Source: Odobenus rosmarus divergens
Taxonomy: Eukaryota; Chordata; Mammalia; Carnivora; Odobenidae
Assembly: GCF_000321225.1 (NCBI RefSeq)
Contig: NW_004450459.1
Coordinates: 1,952,663 to 2,016,662 of the forward strand
Length of the DNA: 64,000 bases
Reading direction: 5' to 3'
The position numbers and the translations under genes are program-made. Position 1 is the first letter of the stretch. Every line of letters begins with the position of its first letter. Below are positions 38,491-50,456 of the stretch, piece by piece. Below the pieces are notes generated by a model that was given only the letters and a program-made list of their open reading frames with translations, was not told the DNA's origin and searched no databases.

Positions 38491-38922
38491 AAAAGGATCA
38501 TTCACCACAACCAAGTGGGATTTATTCCTGGGCTGCAAGGGTGGCTCAACATCCACAAATCAATCAACGTGATACAATACATTAATAAAAAAAAAGGACA
38601 AGAACCAGATGATCCTCTCAATAGATGCAGAAAAAGCATTTGACAAAGTACAGCATCCTTTCTTGATTAAAACTCTTCACAGTGTAGGGATAGAGGGAAC
38701 ACACTTCAATATCATAAAAGCCATATATGAAAAACCCATAGTGAATATCATCCTAAATGGGAAAAAACTGAGAGCTTTTCCCCTAAGGTCACGAACACAG
38801 CTGGGATGTCCACTCTCACCACTGTTGTTCAACACAGTACTAGAAGTCCTAGCCTCAGCAATCAGACAACAAAAAGAAATAAAAGGCATCCAAACTGGCA
38901 AAGAAGGAGTCAAACTCTCACT

Positions 38923-39122
38923 TTTTTTTTTTTTAAAGATTTTATTTATTTATTTGACAGAGAGAGACATAGCGAGAGCAGGAACACAAGCAGGGGGAGT
39001 GGGAGAGGGAGAAGCAGGCTTCCCGCCGAGCAGGGAGCCCGATGTGGGACTCGATCCCAGGACCCTGGGATCATGACCTGAGCCGAAGGCAGATGCTTAA
39101 CGACTGAGCCACCCAGGTGCCC
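38923..39122 (-). mobile_element. CAN-SINE, young antisense copy, inside L1
   Basis: Exact 13-base direct repeats 'tcaaactctcact' at 38910-38922 and 39123-39135. It forms an inverted pair with the copy at 38291-38490. Confidence 0.95.
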
Positions 39123-39669
39123 TCAAACTCTCACTCTTTGCAGATGACAGATAACTCTGTGTGGAAAACCTAAAAGACTCCACCCCCAAATTGCTAGAAC
39201 TCATATAGGAATTCAGCAAAGTGGCAGGATATAAAACCAATGCACAGAAATCAGCTGCATTTCTATACACTAACAATGAGACAGAAGAAAGAGAAAATAA
39301 GGAGTCAATCCCATTTAAAACTGCACCCCAAAACATAAGATACCTAGGAATAAATCTAACCAAAGAGGCAAAGAATCTGTACTCAGAAAACTATAGAATT
39401 CTCATGAAAGAAACTGAGGAAGACACAAAGAAATGGAAAAACATCCCATGTTCATAGATTGGAAGAACAAAGATTGTTAAAATGTCTATGCTACCTAGAG
39501 CAATCTATACATTCAAAGCAATCCCTATCAAAATACCATCAACATTTTTCACAGAGCTGGAACAAATGATCCTAAAATTTGTATGGAACAGAAAAGACCC
39601 CAAACAGCCAAAGGAATGTTGAAGAAGAACATCAAAGCTGGTGGCATCACAATTCCAGACTTCAACCTC

Positions 39670-40689
39670 TATTAGTATAAATAGTATGAGTGTAGATTAG
39701 ACCTTCAAATGACTTAGCTGTCAGGAAGGAGAATTCTAGGGCTAGAAAACAAAGAAAGGGTTGAAGAGGAAAGTATATGCATGTGTGTAATTTTTTTTTT
39801 AAATAAGAGACTTAAGCATTTAAATGAGAGGCAGAGATCAGAGTAGAGAATGAGAGTAGACAGGGAAGACATGAGGGTAAACTTGGCTTATTAAGAACAG
39901 AGCTATAGCATCCTTTGTGATTAGAATAAAATAATGAAATGGGTTAAGTTTGCATGTGAGGCTAGAAGGAATTTCTGCCTAATGAGTATTTTCTCTGTGA
40001 CGTAGAGATAGTTTGTGAGGTTTTGTTGATACCTTAAAATTCCTAAGTGTGCAAAAATTTCATACAACCATGCTACACTGTATATACTTTCATATATTAA
40101 TTTAATCCTTTACTTTGTAATGCTCTTTCAGTTGCTACTGCAAATTGAATTTTCAAAAAATCCTTTAAATTCCTGCCTCTATACAAAATAAAACTAAATA
40201 GCCTCTTACCCAGAGTCTATCGTCTAATCCTTTCAGAGCAAATATGAGTACAAAGAATGTGTGACAATTTGTGAGTCAGAAGTTTAAATGAAGAAACTGA
40301 TCTATGTACATGACACATTTAATAGCAACTCTAAACCAAATGAAAATGGAAAGGCAAAATTCTCCAAAAAGGAGAAAAAGGAGAAAAAGCATTTTCTTAA
40401 AAGATGAAAGAGTCATAGGCTATACTGGAGACATGGAATGCGAAGTACTTGGGCGCAACTGAAATTTTACCACTGAATTAAAATTAAAAAGGGGAGAAGT
40501 ATCATTAGTTGAACAAATTGTCATTATTTGTTAGTACAATTATATACAATAATTACATTCACCAAAACCTACTACATGCCTACTATATTAACAGGTTACA
40601 ACTTCTATTTTGTATGGAAAACAAATTATATCACTTCTCATTTTATTATGTCACTTTAGCAAAAATTAACATTAACAGTCAAACTTTGC
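39670..40689. other. SESTD1 GC-AG intron, 5' portion, nothing recognised
   Basis: AT-rich sequence between the L1 fragment and the GC donor. It includes a purine-rich patch at 40340-40400. Confidence 0.5.
40684..40689 (-). promoter_or_regulatory. SESTD1: GC splice donor (gcaaag)
   Basis: First six intron bases on the minus strand are gcaaag after exon-end AAAG. Known GC donors favour AG before and GCAAGT after; this one matches at five of the first intron positions but has A for G at +5 and G for T at +6. Confidence 0.88.
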
Positions 40690-40849
40690 CTTTGTTTCCT
40701 AAGCTGCATATCTTCCATCACTCCTTGTATGTGGTCCACATTTTCTTTATTTTCAATGGTTACATCCTTTCCATAGGCCCAGGATGCCTGATTGGAGATC
40801 TGATCCAGAAGTCCTTGACCTTTTTCACGCAAACCTTGTAATCCTACAT
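40690..40849 (-). CDS. SESTD1: SESTD1 coding exon, about residues 428-481, GC donor
   Basis: This 160-base exon (2 + 52 codons + 2) encodes [16 protein letters not shown] through [11 protein letters not shown], with split aspartate and arginine codons at its ends. The acceptor is 'ttttag'. After the last exon bases (AAA CAA AG) the intron reads gcaaag, not gt. The only nearby GT, six bases further in, would break the frame with the next exon. The donor is therefore a GC site of a GC-AG intron. The peptide is the end of spectrin repeat 2. Confidence 0.94.
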
Positions 40850-42293
40850 CTAAAACAAAAGTTCCTGGATTTAATCTCTTAAACAAAGGAGGTGCTTTCC
40901 CTCCCTCAAGTAAATCCTCTCAGCAGATATTGTACTTGGATTCCAAGCATAACAGCTTTGTACATTAAACTATCTTGGGATGGGGTTCTCTGAACACTTC
41001 AAGCAATAAACCCCTTTAATTGTGGTTTAAATTGAGCTTCCTTCTCAAGCCAAATTCTGCCTAAAGAGAATTTCCAAAAGGTTAATTTCCATTGATGAGA
41101 ATTATTTTTGAAAACTGAAAGCAGGAAGAAAGTGTGAAAATTTCTATTTTGGTTAGTAATATTTTTCAATTTGTTTCCTTTGTGCTTTTATGTAGTCCAA
41201 TTTTTAGAACAAGGCAAATATTTTGTTAAAAATAACGTATAAGAGTTACAAAACCTCAAAGCATTCAAGCAATGCATTATCACTGAAAAAGGATGCTGAA
41301 TATTTTGAGTTCAGGCATCTTCCAGCTTACACCTAACGAAAAGCAGTATTTAGGATAGATTTATAGTATTCCAAACCAGACAAGCACACAGGAATTCTTC
41401 TTTTCTTTTTTAAAGGAGAAGTATGGCTCTAGAAAACTTCTGATGCTTTGAAATAAATTGCATTTGGCAAATTAATTACAAGATACATATTATGCCTATG
41501 TGTTAAAATAACAAAGGCTGCTAACAAGTAAAATACCCACACAAACATGATTTTTCAAATTCTCTCAAATCCTTTTCAATAATTAATTAATTTGGTTCAA
41601 TCACATGTCACCACTTTCTACTAAAACTGTCTTAGGTTTCTGCTTCCTCGCCTCCATTCCCCTTTCCCCTCCTATCCTACCCGAAACAACCCTCCGTTCC
41701 CATTTGTACATCCACTATCTCCTCTCCAGTCATGACCTAAGGAAATTCACTGTATTTCCTTCCTACTGTAGTAAAATGTAAAAGGCCTTGGTGTCAAGTG
41801 AAATGGGATCATCCTCCCCTTGGGAGAGTAGGTAACCTTGGCAATATTCCCAATTTGGAGAAACAAATGCACAGAACCAAACCAACTATTTATTCACAAG
41901 GTTAGGATATAGCAACAACAAAAATCATTGCATAAAACACAGTTTGGGGCATACAGGATTTATCACAGAACACTTCACAGCTAATTACACCTTATGCATG
42001 CACTACAAATAACTGTTCAGAGTATATGCAAGACATAGCACCTGTAGATATAGCTGGATGAAGAAGAAAGGCTAAAGGCCCAATGAAGGAAGGGTGACTG
42101 ACCATCAATGAAAAATAAAAATTTTAGCACGTATTACACCCTTCAAGGGAATAAAACCTATTTTATACTAATTTTTCCTGTGTTTCCTATAAATAATTAT
42201 AATTAGTTCAGTATAAGTTGACTTGTCTAACAACAGTAATGATATTTCTAAAAAAAGAACCCTTATGTTTCAGCATTTTTAAAATCTGCTTAC
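40850..42293. other. SESTD1 intron, nothing recognised
   Basis: No repeat that I can name. A C-rich patch lies at 41640-41720. Confidence 0.45.
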
Positions 42294-42408
42294 CAACACT
42301 TTTCAGCTTCTCTTCAAGCAGTTTTAAAGTCTGCTGAATCGATGCTCCATCAGCTGGTGCTACATCTACGCACAACATCCCTAATAAGCCATCCAACTGC
42401 TGAGACAA
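42294..42408 (-). CDS. SESTD1: SESTD1 coding exon, about residues 390-427 (spectrin repeat 2)
   Basis: This 115-base exon (38 codons plus one base) starts [16 protein letters not shown] and ends EEKLKSV plus the first base of an aspartate codon completed by the next exon. The acceptor is 'tttag' before TTG TCT, and the donor is GTTG followed by gtaagc. Only about 520 bases of intron separate it from the preceding exon, so the two are probably recognised as a close pair. Confidence 0.95.
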
Positions 42409-42931
42409 CTAAAGCAGAGGGACACCAAAGAGATAACCCTGATGTAATCAGCATCTAAAGTGTTTAATGATTAATGAGGTTTATATCTAATGAGGTTATC
42501 ACAATTACACTTGAAAAAGACTATGCTGTTAAAAGACAAGGACTAATAATTAGAATACATGTTATCTGAAAAGACAGAACAAACAGATGCATGCACCAGG
42601 AAAACAAAGATTTACATCCAGGTCGGCAGAATATAAGAAAGTACTGAAACTTCCATTTCAATCTATGTTATAAAGCATAAACAGAGAAACAATCAAAATG
42701 AAATACATCTACTAGGTTGGAACACTATTTAGACAAAAAAGGTTTAGTTGCATGCAAAATGACTTAAAAATGAAAATTAAAAAAAAATCAGACTTTTATC
42801 ATCTCCCCACGAGTAAATTATTTTATTGTTCCAGAAAAATAATTAGGAGACATGCAAACCTGCAAAAATTATGTGCAGATAAGTGTTCAGATCATTTGAA
42901 GAACAGAAAAGCAATCAGAGTAGACACTTAC

Positions 42932-43126
42932 ATCTTGGGCAACACCATGAAATTCAAGAGCTGCTTGTAAGAGATTCTGCCTAAATTCCAGCTGACTGGC
43001 CTGTCGATAGCAAACATCACTAAGTTGTTGCTGCAGTGACTTCAGTTCTACAAGATCTTCCTCATCGCCAGCATTTAAGAGCGCTGCAATTTGCTGATTA
43101 AGTTCCACATACACTGCAAACCATTC
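42932..43126 (-). CDS. SESTD1: SESTD1 coding exon, about residues 325-389 (spectrin repeats 1-2)
   Basis: This 195-base, phase 0-0 exon encodes 65 residues, beginning [12 protein letters not shown] and ending EFHGVAQD. The acceptor is 'ttacag' and the donor is GAT followed by gtaagt, a strong consensus. The peptide is amphipathic and helical. A run of acidic residues ([10 protein letters not shown]) leads into a glutamine-rich helix with the heptad spacing typical of spectrin repeats. It spans the end of repeat 1 and the start of repeat 2. Confidence 0.96.
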
Positions 43127-43379
43127 CTGTAACAGACGTGTTGTAAATTAAGGTTCAAATTGGCTCCTGAAGAACTACATTACATTTTATAATTCCTCCA
43201 GATAAACTAAGTAACATATATGGTAATTTTGTAAGGCAAAATTACTTAAAGTGAGGATGAGAAGTCCCCAACCCCCAAATCCTTGCACATGACCCCCAGA
43301 ACTCACTCTTGTCAACGTCAATATCTATCGTGTATAGCTTCATCCTGGTCTCGAAATGTTTCCTTTCCTTTCTTGTTCT

Positions 43380-46005
43380 ACCTGAAACCTGTCCACCCTC
43401 AGAGAAAATTATTACCAGACCATTTCTTCTCCCTTTCTCTCAAGACCCACATCTCCTTTAAAGTGCATGCTGCCGGATGACATCCTTCCAAACCTTTCCC
43501 ATTAAGCACCCTCTTCCGGGGAGTTTGACAAAGGTCACGGCCCTCCTCTTTGGGCCAGCCTTCCCACCGACCCCCACCATGTACGCATCCACGCAGCACT
43601 CCTAACTCTGTCCCGATTCCCTCTCTCACTTGCAACCATCCTGTCCCCACCCTACCTCAGCTACCTACTCCAACACACGTAAATTCTTGTCATAATCATG
43701 TATTATCATACAGCTCCCAAATCTTCAAGAATCTCATTCTCCAGCCCCCAGCTACTGACTCTCTCATTCACACCCTTTAGGACACTCACCACTCCTCCAA
43801 CCCTATGAGATTGCCCAATCCACTGACCTGCTGCTTCACAGTCCAGCACTGAAGAGTCTCACGCCCTCACTTCTGTCTTTGGTCAGAGGCTATAATCACC
43901 TCTCAGAGCACAACCCATGCTCATGCCCTGCTCTCTTCCTTCCATCCAATCCACCTATCAAGACCTCAGACCTAGTTTCTCTGCCTACTGTATACCTACA
44001 CCAGAGAAGCAACATGGCTGGATAATAACAACAATGCAAACAGCTGTCTTTTTAAAGTTATAGTACATATAAATATATAGACTCTCTCCATATAAAAATA
44101 TATAGCGTACATAAATAACCTCAAATAGGCCTTCAGCAATCCTATTACGTTTCTCTAGTCAATTCATTTTCCCACTCTCTCATGACTATTTGTTTTCTTC
44201 ACTACTTAAATCTCCAACTCCCTTTCCCCCTCTTCATTCTCAGCCAAAAATCTAACTTAATTCAATAGGAAGCAATCAGAAGAGAACGCTCTCATCTTCT
44301 CACCAACAAATCTATGACCCTTCCTCTTTCTGCAGCCCTATGCTTTGCCCTCCCCACTAAAATAGCAGATGAACTGTCCCCGTTTCTCGGGCAGCCACAT
44401 CACTTGCTCTATCTCTGTGCTCTTTTGCCTACACAAGGCCTTGCCCTTGCACTTATCTTCTCTCTCGCATCATCAATTCATTCTTTTCAATTGGATTATT
44501 TCCACCAGCATACAAATAAGCTGCAGTATCTTATGTTAAAAGACAAAATATACACTTAAGATGTGTATTTTATGTAATATATATTACTATATATAAATTA
44601 AACTTCAATTAAAAAAAAAAAAACTCAAGACCAAGACCATCCCTTAAAGGAGTACCCTATACAAATTCTATCTTCTATTCCCCATTCTCTTTTTAACCCA
44701 TTCTAATCAGGATTTTGTCCTTCCTGCTCTTAGCAAATTCTCAGTCTTTATCTTATTTGGGCCTTTCAGTTGCGTTTCACAAAGGCAACCACTTCCTCCT
44801 TGAAATGCCTTTTTCTATTCTTCCCTCAAACACAACAGCTCTGCTGGCCCTCCTTCTGCTTCTTGACCTCTAAATTTAGGAATGACCTGGTGCTCAGCTT
44901 TCCAAAGGCTCTTTTCTTCTGAATCAATACTCTTTGGGCTTGGATGAGTTCATCTAGTCTCATGCCTTTAAATAATATCTATATGCTGATAATTCCCACA
45001 TTAATATCCTCACCTTGTCCCCTTCCCTGAACCCAACAGTAATACCCAAGTGTCTTCTCACTATCTCCATTTGGATGAGTATTAGACATCTAAAATTTAA
45101 CCTGTCCCCGAAGCTACTAATTCTGTAGCTCCCAAGCTGCTTCTCTCCCAGTCTTCCCCAACTTAAGAGTGGCTAAAGCCAAACACCTGATTTTTCCAAG
45201 AGCAAGTCTCCCTGGCTCAACTTCAGGAATCTGACAATTTCTCATTACATCTACTGCCTTCATTCTATTAGTCTCCTGTCTTCCTGTTTTGCTGTTTGTC
45301 CCTAGTCCTTATTTTCCATATGGTAGCCAGAGACCTTTTAAAAACATAAATCAGTGCTCTGCTCAAAAATCCCTCCAATGATTTCATGTAACATTTAAAA
45401 TAAATGTCAAGGGGTGCCTGGGTGGCTCAGTCAGTTAAGCATCTGCCTTCAGCTCAGGTCATGATCCCAGGGTCCTGGGATTGAGCCCCACGTTGGGTTC
45501 CCTGCTCATCCGGGACTCTGCTTCTCCCTCTGCCTGCCGCTCCCCGCAGCAGCTTGTGCTCTGGTCTCTCTGACAAATAAATAAAATTTTAAAAAAAAAT
45601 AAATGTCAACTCCCTTTTGTGGGCTAAATGGACATGATTTGGCCCCTGACTCCCTCAGAAACATTGTTTTGTGTGACTCCTTACCTTGCTCACTGCACTG
45701 CAACACCACCAACATACCTGCTGTTCCTTTACAATGGCAAGTAAGCTCCAACCTACAGTGTTTTTACTTCTGTGTCCCCAATCTGAGCTGCCTTTTGCTG
45801 AATTACTCCTTCATATCAAGGTTTCTGATTAAATGTGACCTCCTCAGGCCTTTCCTAAAGCTTTGCCTTACCTGCTCTCCACTCCCTCTTTCCCAATATG
45901 AATTTAAGTTCCATATTATAAGACAGTGGTAATATACCAAGAGCGTAGAACAACATGTGACATTTAGTAGGTGCTCAGTTAATATGTACTGAATGAACAT
46001 ATAAA
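43380..46005 (+). mobile_element. Long L2 relic, sense, split by a SINE
   Basis: Pyrimidine-rich L2 landmarks are in correct order over 2.6 kb: 'ccagcatacaaataagctgc' (44506), 'tttatcttatttgggccttt' (44750), reverse-transcriptase YAD-like 'tatatgctgataattcc' (44979), 'tgtgacctcctcaggccttt' (45835) and the 'taggtgctcagttaatatg' end (45969). Heavily decayed with no usable frame. Antisense to SESTD1, in its 10-kb intron. Confidence 0.75.
45411..45595 (+). mobile_element. CAN-SINE, sense, inside L2
   Basis: Exact direct repeats 'aaaataaatgtcaa' at 45397-45410 and 45596-45609. The body is the 'tgcctgccgctccccgcagc' variant. Confidence 0.95.
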
Positions 46006-46284
46006 ACACTTTATGTCAGACATTGTAGATTAGCTGACATTAAATTAAGTAGGTAACAGGTACTGCTCTAAATGTGGTCTACTCTTGTGCCCTGTACCTA
46101 AAACTTGGGTTTCTTTAATTTGTCATATTGTTTTATTGCTTGAACTACTATGAAATCTCTGAATATTATTATACAGACAATGTAGTCAGATGCAGAGAAA
46201 AGAACAATGGATTTGAAAGACGAACTCAAGGTCTTTTCTCCTTACAAAGGGTGTCATCTTCATTAAGTGACTTATCTCTCAGAA

Positions 46285-46530
46285 CCTGTTTCTTTATAGC
46301 AGTTATTTTCAACTGGGGGCTATTTTGCTTCAGAGGGAACATTTTGCAACATCCAGAGACATTTTTGGCTGTCACAACTGGGAGGGCACAATGCTGATGC
46401 ATCTAGTGGGTAGAGGCCAGTGATGCAGCTAAATTATCCTATAATGCACAGGACAGCCCCTACACCAAAGATCTATCTGGCCCAAAGTATCATAGGGCCA
46501 AGATTGAGAAACCCTGTTCTGTACAACAGT
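46285..46530 (+). mobile_element. hAT-type MITE relic (MER family)
   Basis: 'ggaacattttgcaacatcc', 'gagacatttttggctgtcac', 'catctagtgggtagaggcc' and 'aagattgagaaaccctg' are those of a common non-autonomous hAT element. The ends 'tatttcaac'/'ttgagaaa' are roughly inverted. The subfamily name is uncertain. Confidence 0.7.
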
Positions 46531-46849
46531 AATGATATTATCTGTCTTATCTATCTTATTGGTTATTGTATAAATTAATCACATAATACTATCTGTAAAA
46601 TACTTTTGAAACCATAGAGTGATTATAAAGGTTAATGGAGATGGATTTAAAGCAGAAAATACAACTTGAGAAAAATATCACAGTAGTGTTCTAAAATAGA
46701 AAGGGATTTCATAGTCTTCCCAAAGTACTTGTAAATTCAGTTAATGCTCTAAACAAATAGATCCAATTCTTTGAAGAAGTAACAGTCATGATTCAGAGAA
46801 AAATAGCAGACTAAAGGATTAGCATCCTGGGTCACTATGTTTTACAGTG

Positions 46850-47012
46850 AGAACTATCTATATCATATTACCAGGGGTGCTTACTAAAAATACCTAAAAT
46901 CCACCCCTGATCTACTAAATCAGAGTCTGTGGGCATATGGCTCTGCAACAGGCAGTTTAACAATCACTTCAGGCGATTCCTAGGACCACTAAGGTTTAAG
47001 AACAACCATCCT
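46850..47012 (+). mobile_element. MER5-like hAT relic
   Basis: 'aaatcagagtctgtgggc' and 'cacttcaggcgattcctagg' match MER5-type elements. Confidence 0.6.
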
Positions 47013-48290
47013 AGAGCTGATTTTTTCCTAATCTGAACCTGTAAAATAAAGGCCCTAGTAACCAGGACAAGGATGCAAACAATTTAAGAACTAGTATTTT
47101 TCTTGAAATTAACACTTTAAATTAAAGAAACTCATATTAGGAACTGAGGTTGTCCTAAAGAAATAATCGGTCTCCCTGAGATGTCAGGGGAAAAAAATCT
47201 GGCACGCACAGAGACATACACACACACACACACTCTCTCTCTCTCTTCAAATTAATCAAAATGTTTCTTCCTAGGAAATAGGAGAATATAAAATTTATAG
47301 AACCTTAGGCGAACGGGCTGCATTCAGTTCAGTTTTGGCCATCCTCTGACCTACGTTTTATGAACATTTAACCGCACAGAAAAAAAAAATCAATTCCAAG
47401 ACATGTAATTTAGAATTAGATGGTAGGTAAGATGAGCTTGAATGCTCACATACTAGGACAGAGGTAGTCATCAGGATTGACACTGGAATCATGTGGGAAC
47501 TGGTGATGATGCACAGCTGGTGAAGTAATGGGTATTTATGCTTAAACCAAAAAACAGGAATCCCAATATAGGAGGAAAGAAACACTGCCAGCTCACTTAA
47601 TTAAGGCTAGTATGTCCAATGAGATAGGTGATCATTCTTCATGTACGTCTGTTTTGCTGCTTACTATGAGGCACAACATAACAGTGTTCTCTTTGAAGAC
47701 CAAAAGTCAACATTGCGAGATGGGAGATACGAATGGAATCCTAAAGCTTCAGAGATTTATACTTCTGCACATTCCTATGATGTGTTTTTCCTAACAACAC
47801 CTACCTCAACCCAAAAGATAAAATAAGATTACTGAACTAAAACACTTTAAAATGTATTTTAAGTATAATCATTTTCTTATACCTTGATATTTTTTGTTGT
47901 GCTTACCTCGTATTAAAAAAACAAACTTTTTGACACTCCTTCACAAAGAACTACAATTAGTAAGATTTTCATTTTCTGTATATTAATACTAAATATTCTA
48001 ATAAATTTGGGTTTTTTAGTTTTATGAATTATGCTTTTATGAAGAATCTAAAATTTAATACTTGACAGAGTGATTTAATACAAAATGGTATGTTAATTTC
48101 TACCCCTATTAAGCAATCAATACACTAGAAATTTGTCATAATTTCATTAAGACCTGAACAACTCCAACATATGCTTTAAAGTGTTGACTCTTATTTACAA
48201 AGAGAAAAGAAAGCTTTTAATAAAATATTAGAACATCATAAGCTAATATACTCATCCTGCATCAACCTATTCTCAAGGTGACAATGTAGT
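47013..48290. other. SESTD1 intron, simple repeats only
   Basis: (CA)n joined to (CT)n at 47214-47246; otherwise nothing recognised. Frames at 47358-47826 on both strands are unsupported. Confidence 0.5.
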
Positions 48291-48299
48291 GCCACCTGT

Positions 48300-48500
48300 T
48301 GATTAAAACAGTGCAATTCTCATTTGTAAACCTTGTAGAATGAAAAATTTCAAACTATTCAAAAGTGGAAAGAACAGTATAATGAACCCCTTGTGCCATC
48401 CATCTTCAATAACTATCAACTCATGACCAATTCTGTTTCTTCTATACTCCCTTCCAATTTGTCCCCACCTTCCAATTTTGAAACTAACATACATCATTTA
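48300..48500. repeat. Possible old L1M 3' UTR relic
   Basis: 'aaatttcaaactattcaaaa', 'agtataatgaaccccttgtg' and 'caataactatcaactcatga' resemble an old L1 3' UTR segment; assignment by memory only. Confidence 0.4.
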
Positions 48501-48654
48501 AAGAAATGAAATCCGTAAGTCATCAATGTTTCTTTTCTTTGAGCACTCTGTCCCTGAATGCAAACATCAATATATGTGCATATGTCCTCAAGTATTAAGA
48601 GAATAGGAATGAAAAAAATGCTGTTATCTTAAGCACATCCATGAAATTTAGCTT

Positions 48655-48765
48655 TCTCTGAGAGCGAGCTAGTAAGCGAGTGAGACAGACAGACTGAGAC
48701 AGAGAAAAATATAGAAAGGGAGAGAGAGAAAGAAATACAGAGATATAGAGAGGGGAAAAAGAATT
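48655..48765. repeat. GA-rich purine tract
   Basis: About 110 bases dominated by AG dinucleotides with scattered interruptions. Confidence 0.8.
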
Positions 48766-48867
48766 TCATGAGTATGAAGAAACTGGTGTTTCAACACTTG
48801 TCCAGCTATCCAGTGATCGAAAAATGTTCCCTCTCAGTTTGTTCATGTATAAAAATAAGGTGATGGT

Positions 48868-49052
48868 TGGGGCGCCTGGGTGGCTCAGTCATTAAGCATC
48901 TGCCTTCAGCTCAGGTCATGATCTCAGGGTCCTGGGATCGAGCCCCGCATCGGGCTCCCTGCTCTGCAGGAAGCCTGCTTCTCCCTCTCCCACTCCCCCT
49001 GCTTGTGTTCCCTCTCTGTCACATAAATAAATAAAATCTTAAAAAAAAAAAA
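48868..49052 (+). mobile_element. CAN-SINE, young sense copy
   Basis: Exact direct repeats 'aaggtgatggt' at 48857-48867 and 49053-49063. Confidence 0.94.
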
Positions 49053-49190
49053 AAGGTGATGGTATTAGAAGAATCTTTAAGATCCTTTCCAATTCAAAAG
49101 TTCTGAAGTTTTATACTGATTTCACATTTTAAGTAAACTTAAGCACACAGAACTTTCCATAAGCTCTTTTTTCCTTTAAATTAATTTTTA

Positions 49191-49395
49191 GGGGCACCTG
49201 GGTGGCCCAGTTGGTTAAGCATCTGCCTTTGGCTCAGGTCATGATTTTAGGGTCCTGGGATGGAGCCCCACATCATCCAGACTCCCTGCTCAGCGGGGAG
49301 TTTGCTTCTGCCTCTCCATCTGCCACACCCCTGCTTGTGCAGTCTCTCTCTCTTGCTCTCTCTCTCAAGTAAATAAAAAATTTTTAAAAATAAGT
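49191..49395 (+). mobile_element. CAN-SINE, sense
   Basis: Direct repeats 'aaattaattttta' (49178-49190) and 'aaattgattttta' (49396-49408), one mismatch. Confidence 0.93.
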
Positions 49396-49514
49396 AAATT
49401 GATTTTTAAACTTTATCAGTAAAAATACAAAAACAAAAATCTAAACACAAGAATCTCTATGTATACAATTTGTAATTTCATCCATACTATATGCAATATA
49501 AAATGTGCTTTCCT

Positions 49515-49808
49515 GTACCTCTGAAACAAATAATACAGTATATGTTAAAAAAAAAAAAGAATACGGCAGGAAGGGAAAAATGAAGGGGGGTAATTGGAGA
49601 GGGAGACGAACATGAGACTATGGACTCTGAGAAACAAACTGAGGGTTCTAGAGGGGAGGGGGTGGAGGGATGGGTTAGCCTGGTGATGGGTATTAAAGAG
49701 GGCACGTACTGCATGGAGCACTGGGTGTTATATGCAAACAATGAATCATGGAACAGTACAACAAAAACTAATGATGTAATGTATGGTGATTAACATAATA
49801 AAAAAAAA
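49515..49808 (+). mobile_element. Young L1 3' UTR, sense, 5'-truncated
   Basis: 'tgtacctctgaaacaaataa', 'gaacatgagactatggactc', 'ggagcactgggtgttatatg' and 'gtaatgtatggtgattaaca' are the carnivore L1 3' UTR, well preserved. It ends in an A tail at about 49800. Same family end as the minute insertion at 12171. Confidence 0.9.
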
Positions 49809-50095
49809 GATTTTAGTCCCTAATACCTGAGCTTATAAAAAAAAATTAAAAAAAAATGCTTTTCAATTCCTTCTGTGAACTTCTTTATAATAGGTATATA
49901 ATCCAACTTCAAAGTATAATTACTCCTCTTGATATCTTTAAAAAATAGTAAAATATAGATAAATCCTGTCTTTAGGACCCTCATGTGTCACATATCTTTA
50001 TTTAAAGGACTTCGGGGATACTTTCATAACTAAATCCTCTAGATAAAGTCTAGAATGTTTTATAGCAAATACTGTTTTCAAGAACCAAAAAGGGT

Positions 50096-50324
50096 GGGAC
50101 GCCTGAGTGGCTCAGATGATTAAGTATCTGCCTTCAGCTCAGGTCATGATCCCAGGGTCCTGGGACTGAGTCCCACCCACATCAGGGTCCTTGCTCAGTG
50201 TGGAGCCTGCTTCTCCCTCTGCCTGCCACTCCCCTACTTGTGAACGCTTGTGTGCGTTCTCTCTCTCTCTCATTCTCTCTCTGACAAATAAATAAATACA
50301 ATTAAAAAAAAAAAAAAAAGAAGA
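50096..50324 (+). mobile_element. CAN-SINE, sense
   Basis: Exact 15-base direct repeats 'agaaccaaaaagggt' at 50081-50095 and 50325-50339. Its CT tract is longer than in other copies. Confidence 0.95.
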
Positions 50325-50456
50325 AGAACCAAAAAGGGTACAAATTATAGGATATAGTTATCCTATAGTAACATGCTCCAGAACAATCCACAGGGTTCAA
50401 ATAAGTCACAGTCAATATCAAAAATATCAACAGAATTAAGTTATTTAAAAAGTACC

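Larger units (their letters stand above)
37045..39665 (+). mobile_element. L1 interior fragment (ORF2), sense, split by two SINEs
   Basis: Covers ORF2 from the endonuclease end ('atttatgctcctaatttggg' at 37113) into reverse transcriptase ([16 protein letters not shown] at 38612). It stops at about 39665 without a 3' UTR or A tail. It has several frameshifts and stops. SINEs at 38291-38490 and 38923-39122 interrupt it; the second falls just before the FADD catalytic motif (39135-39147). It lies in the SESTD1 GC-AG intron, antisense to the gene. Confidence 0.88.
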
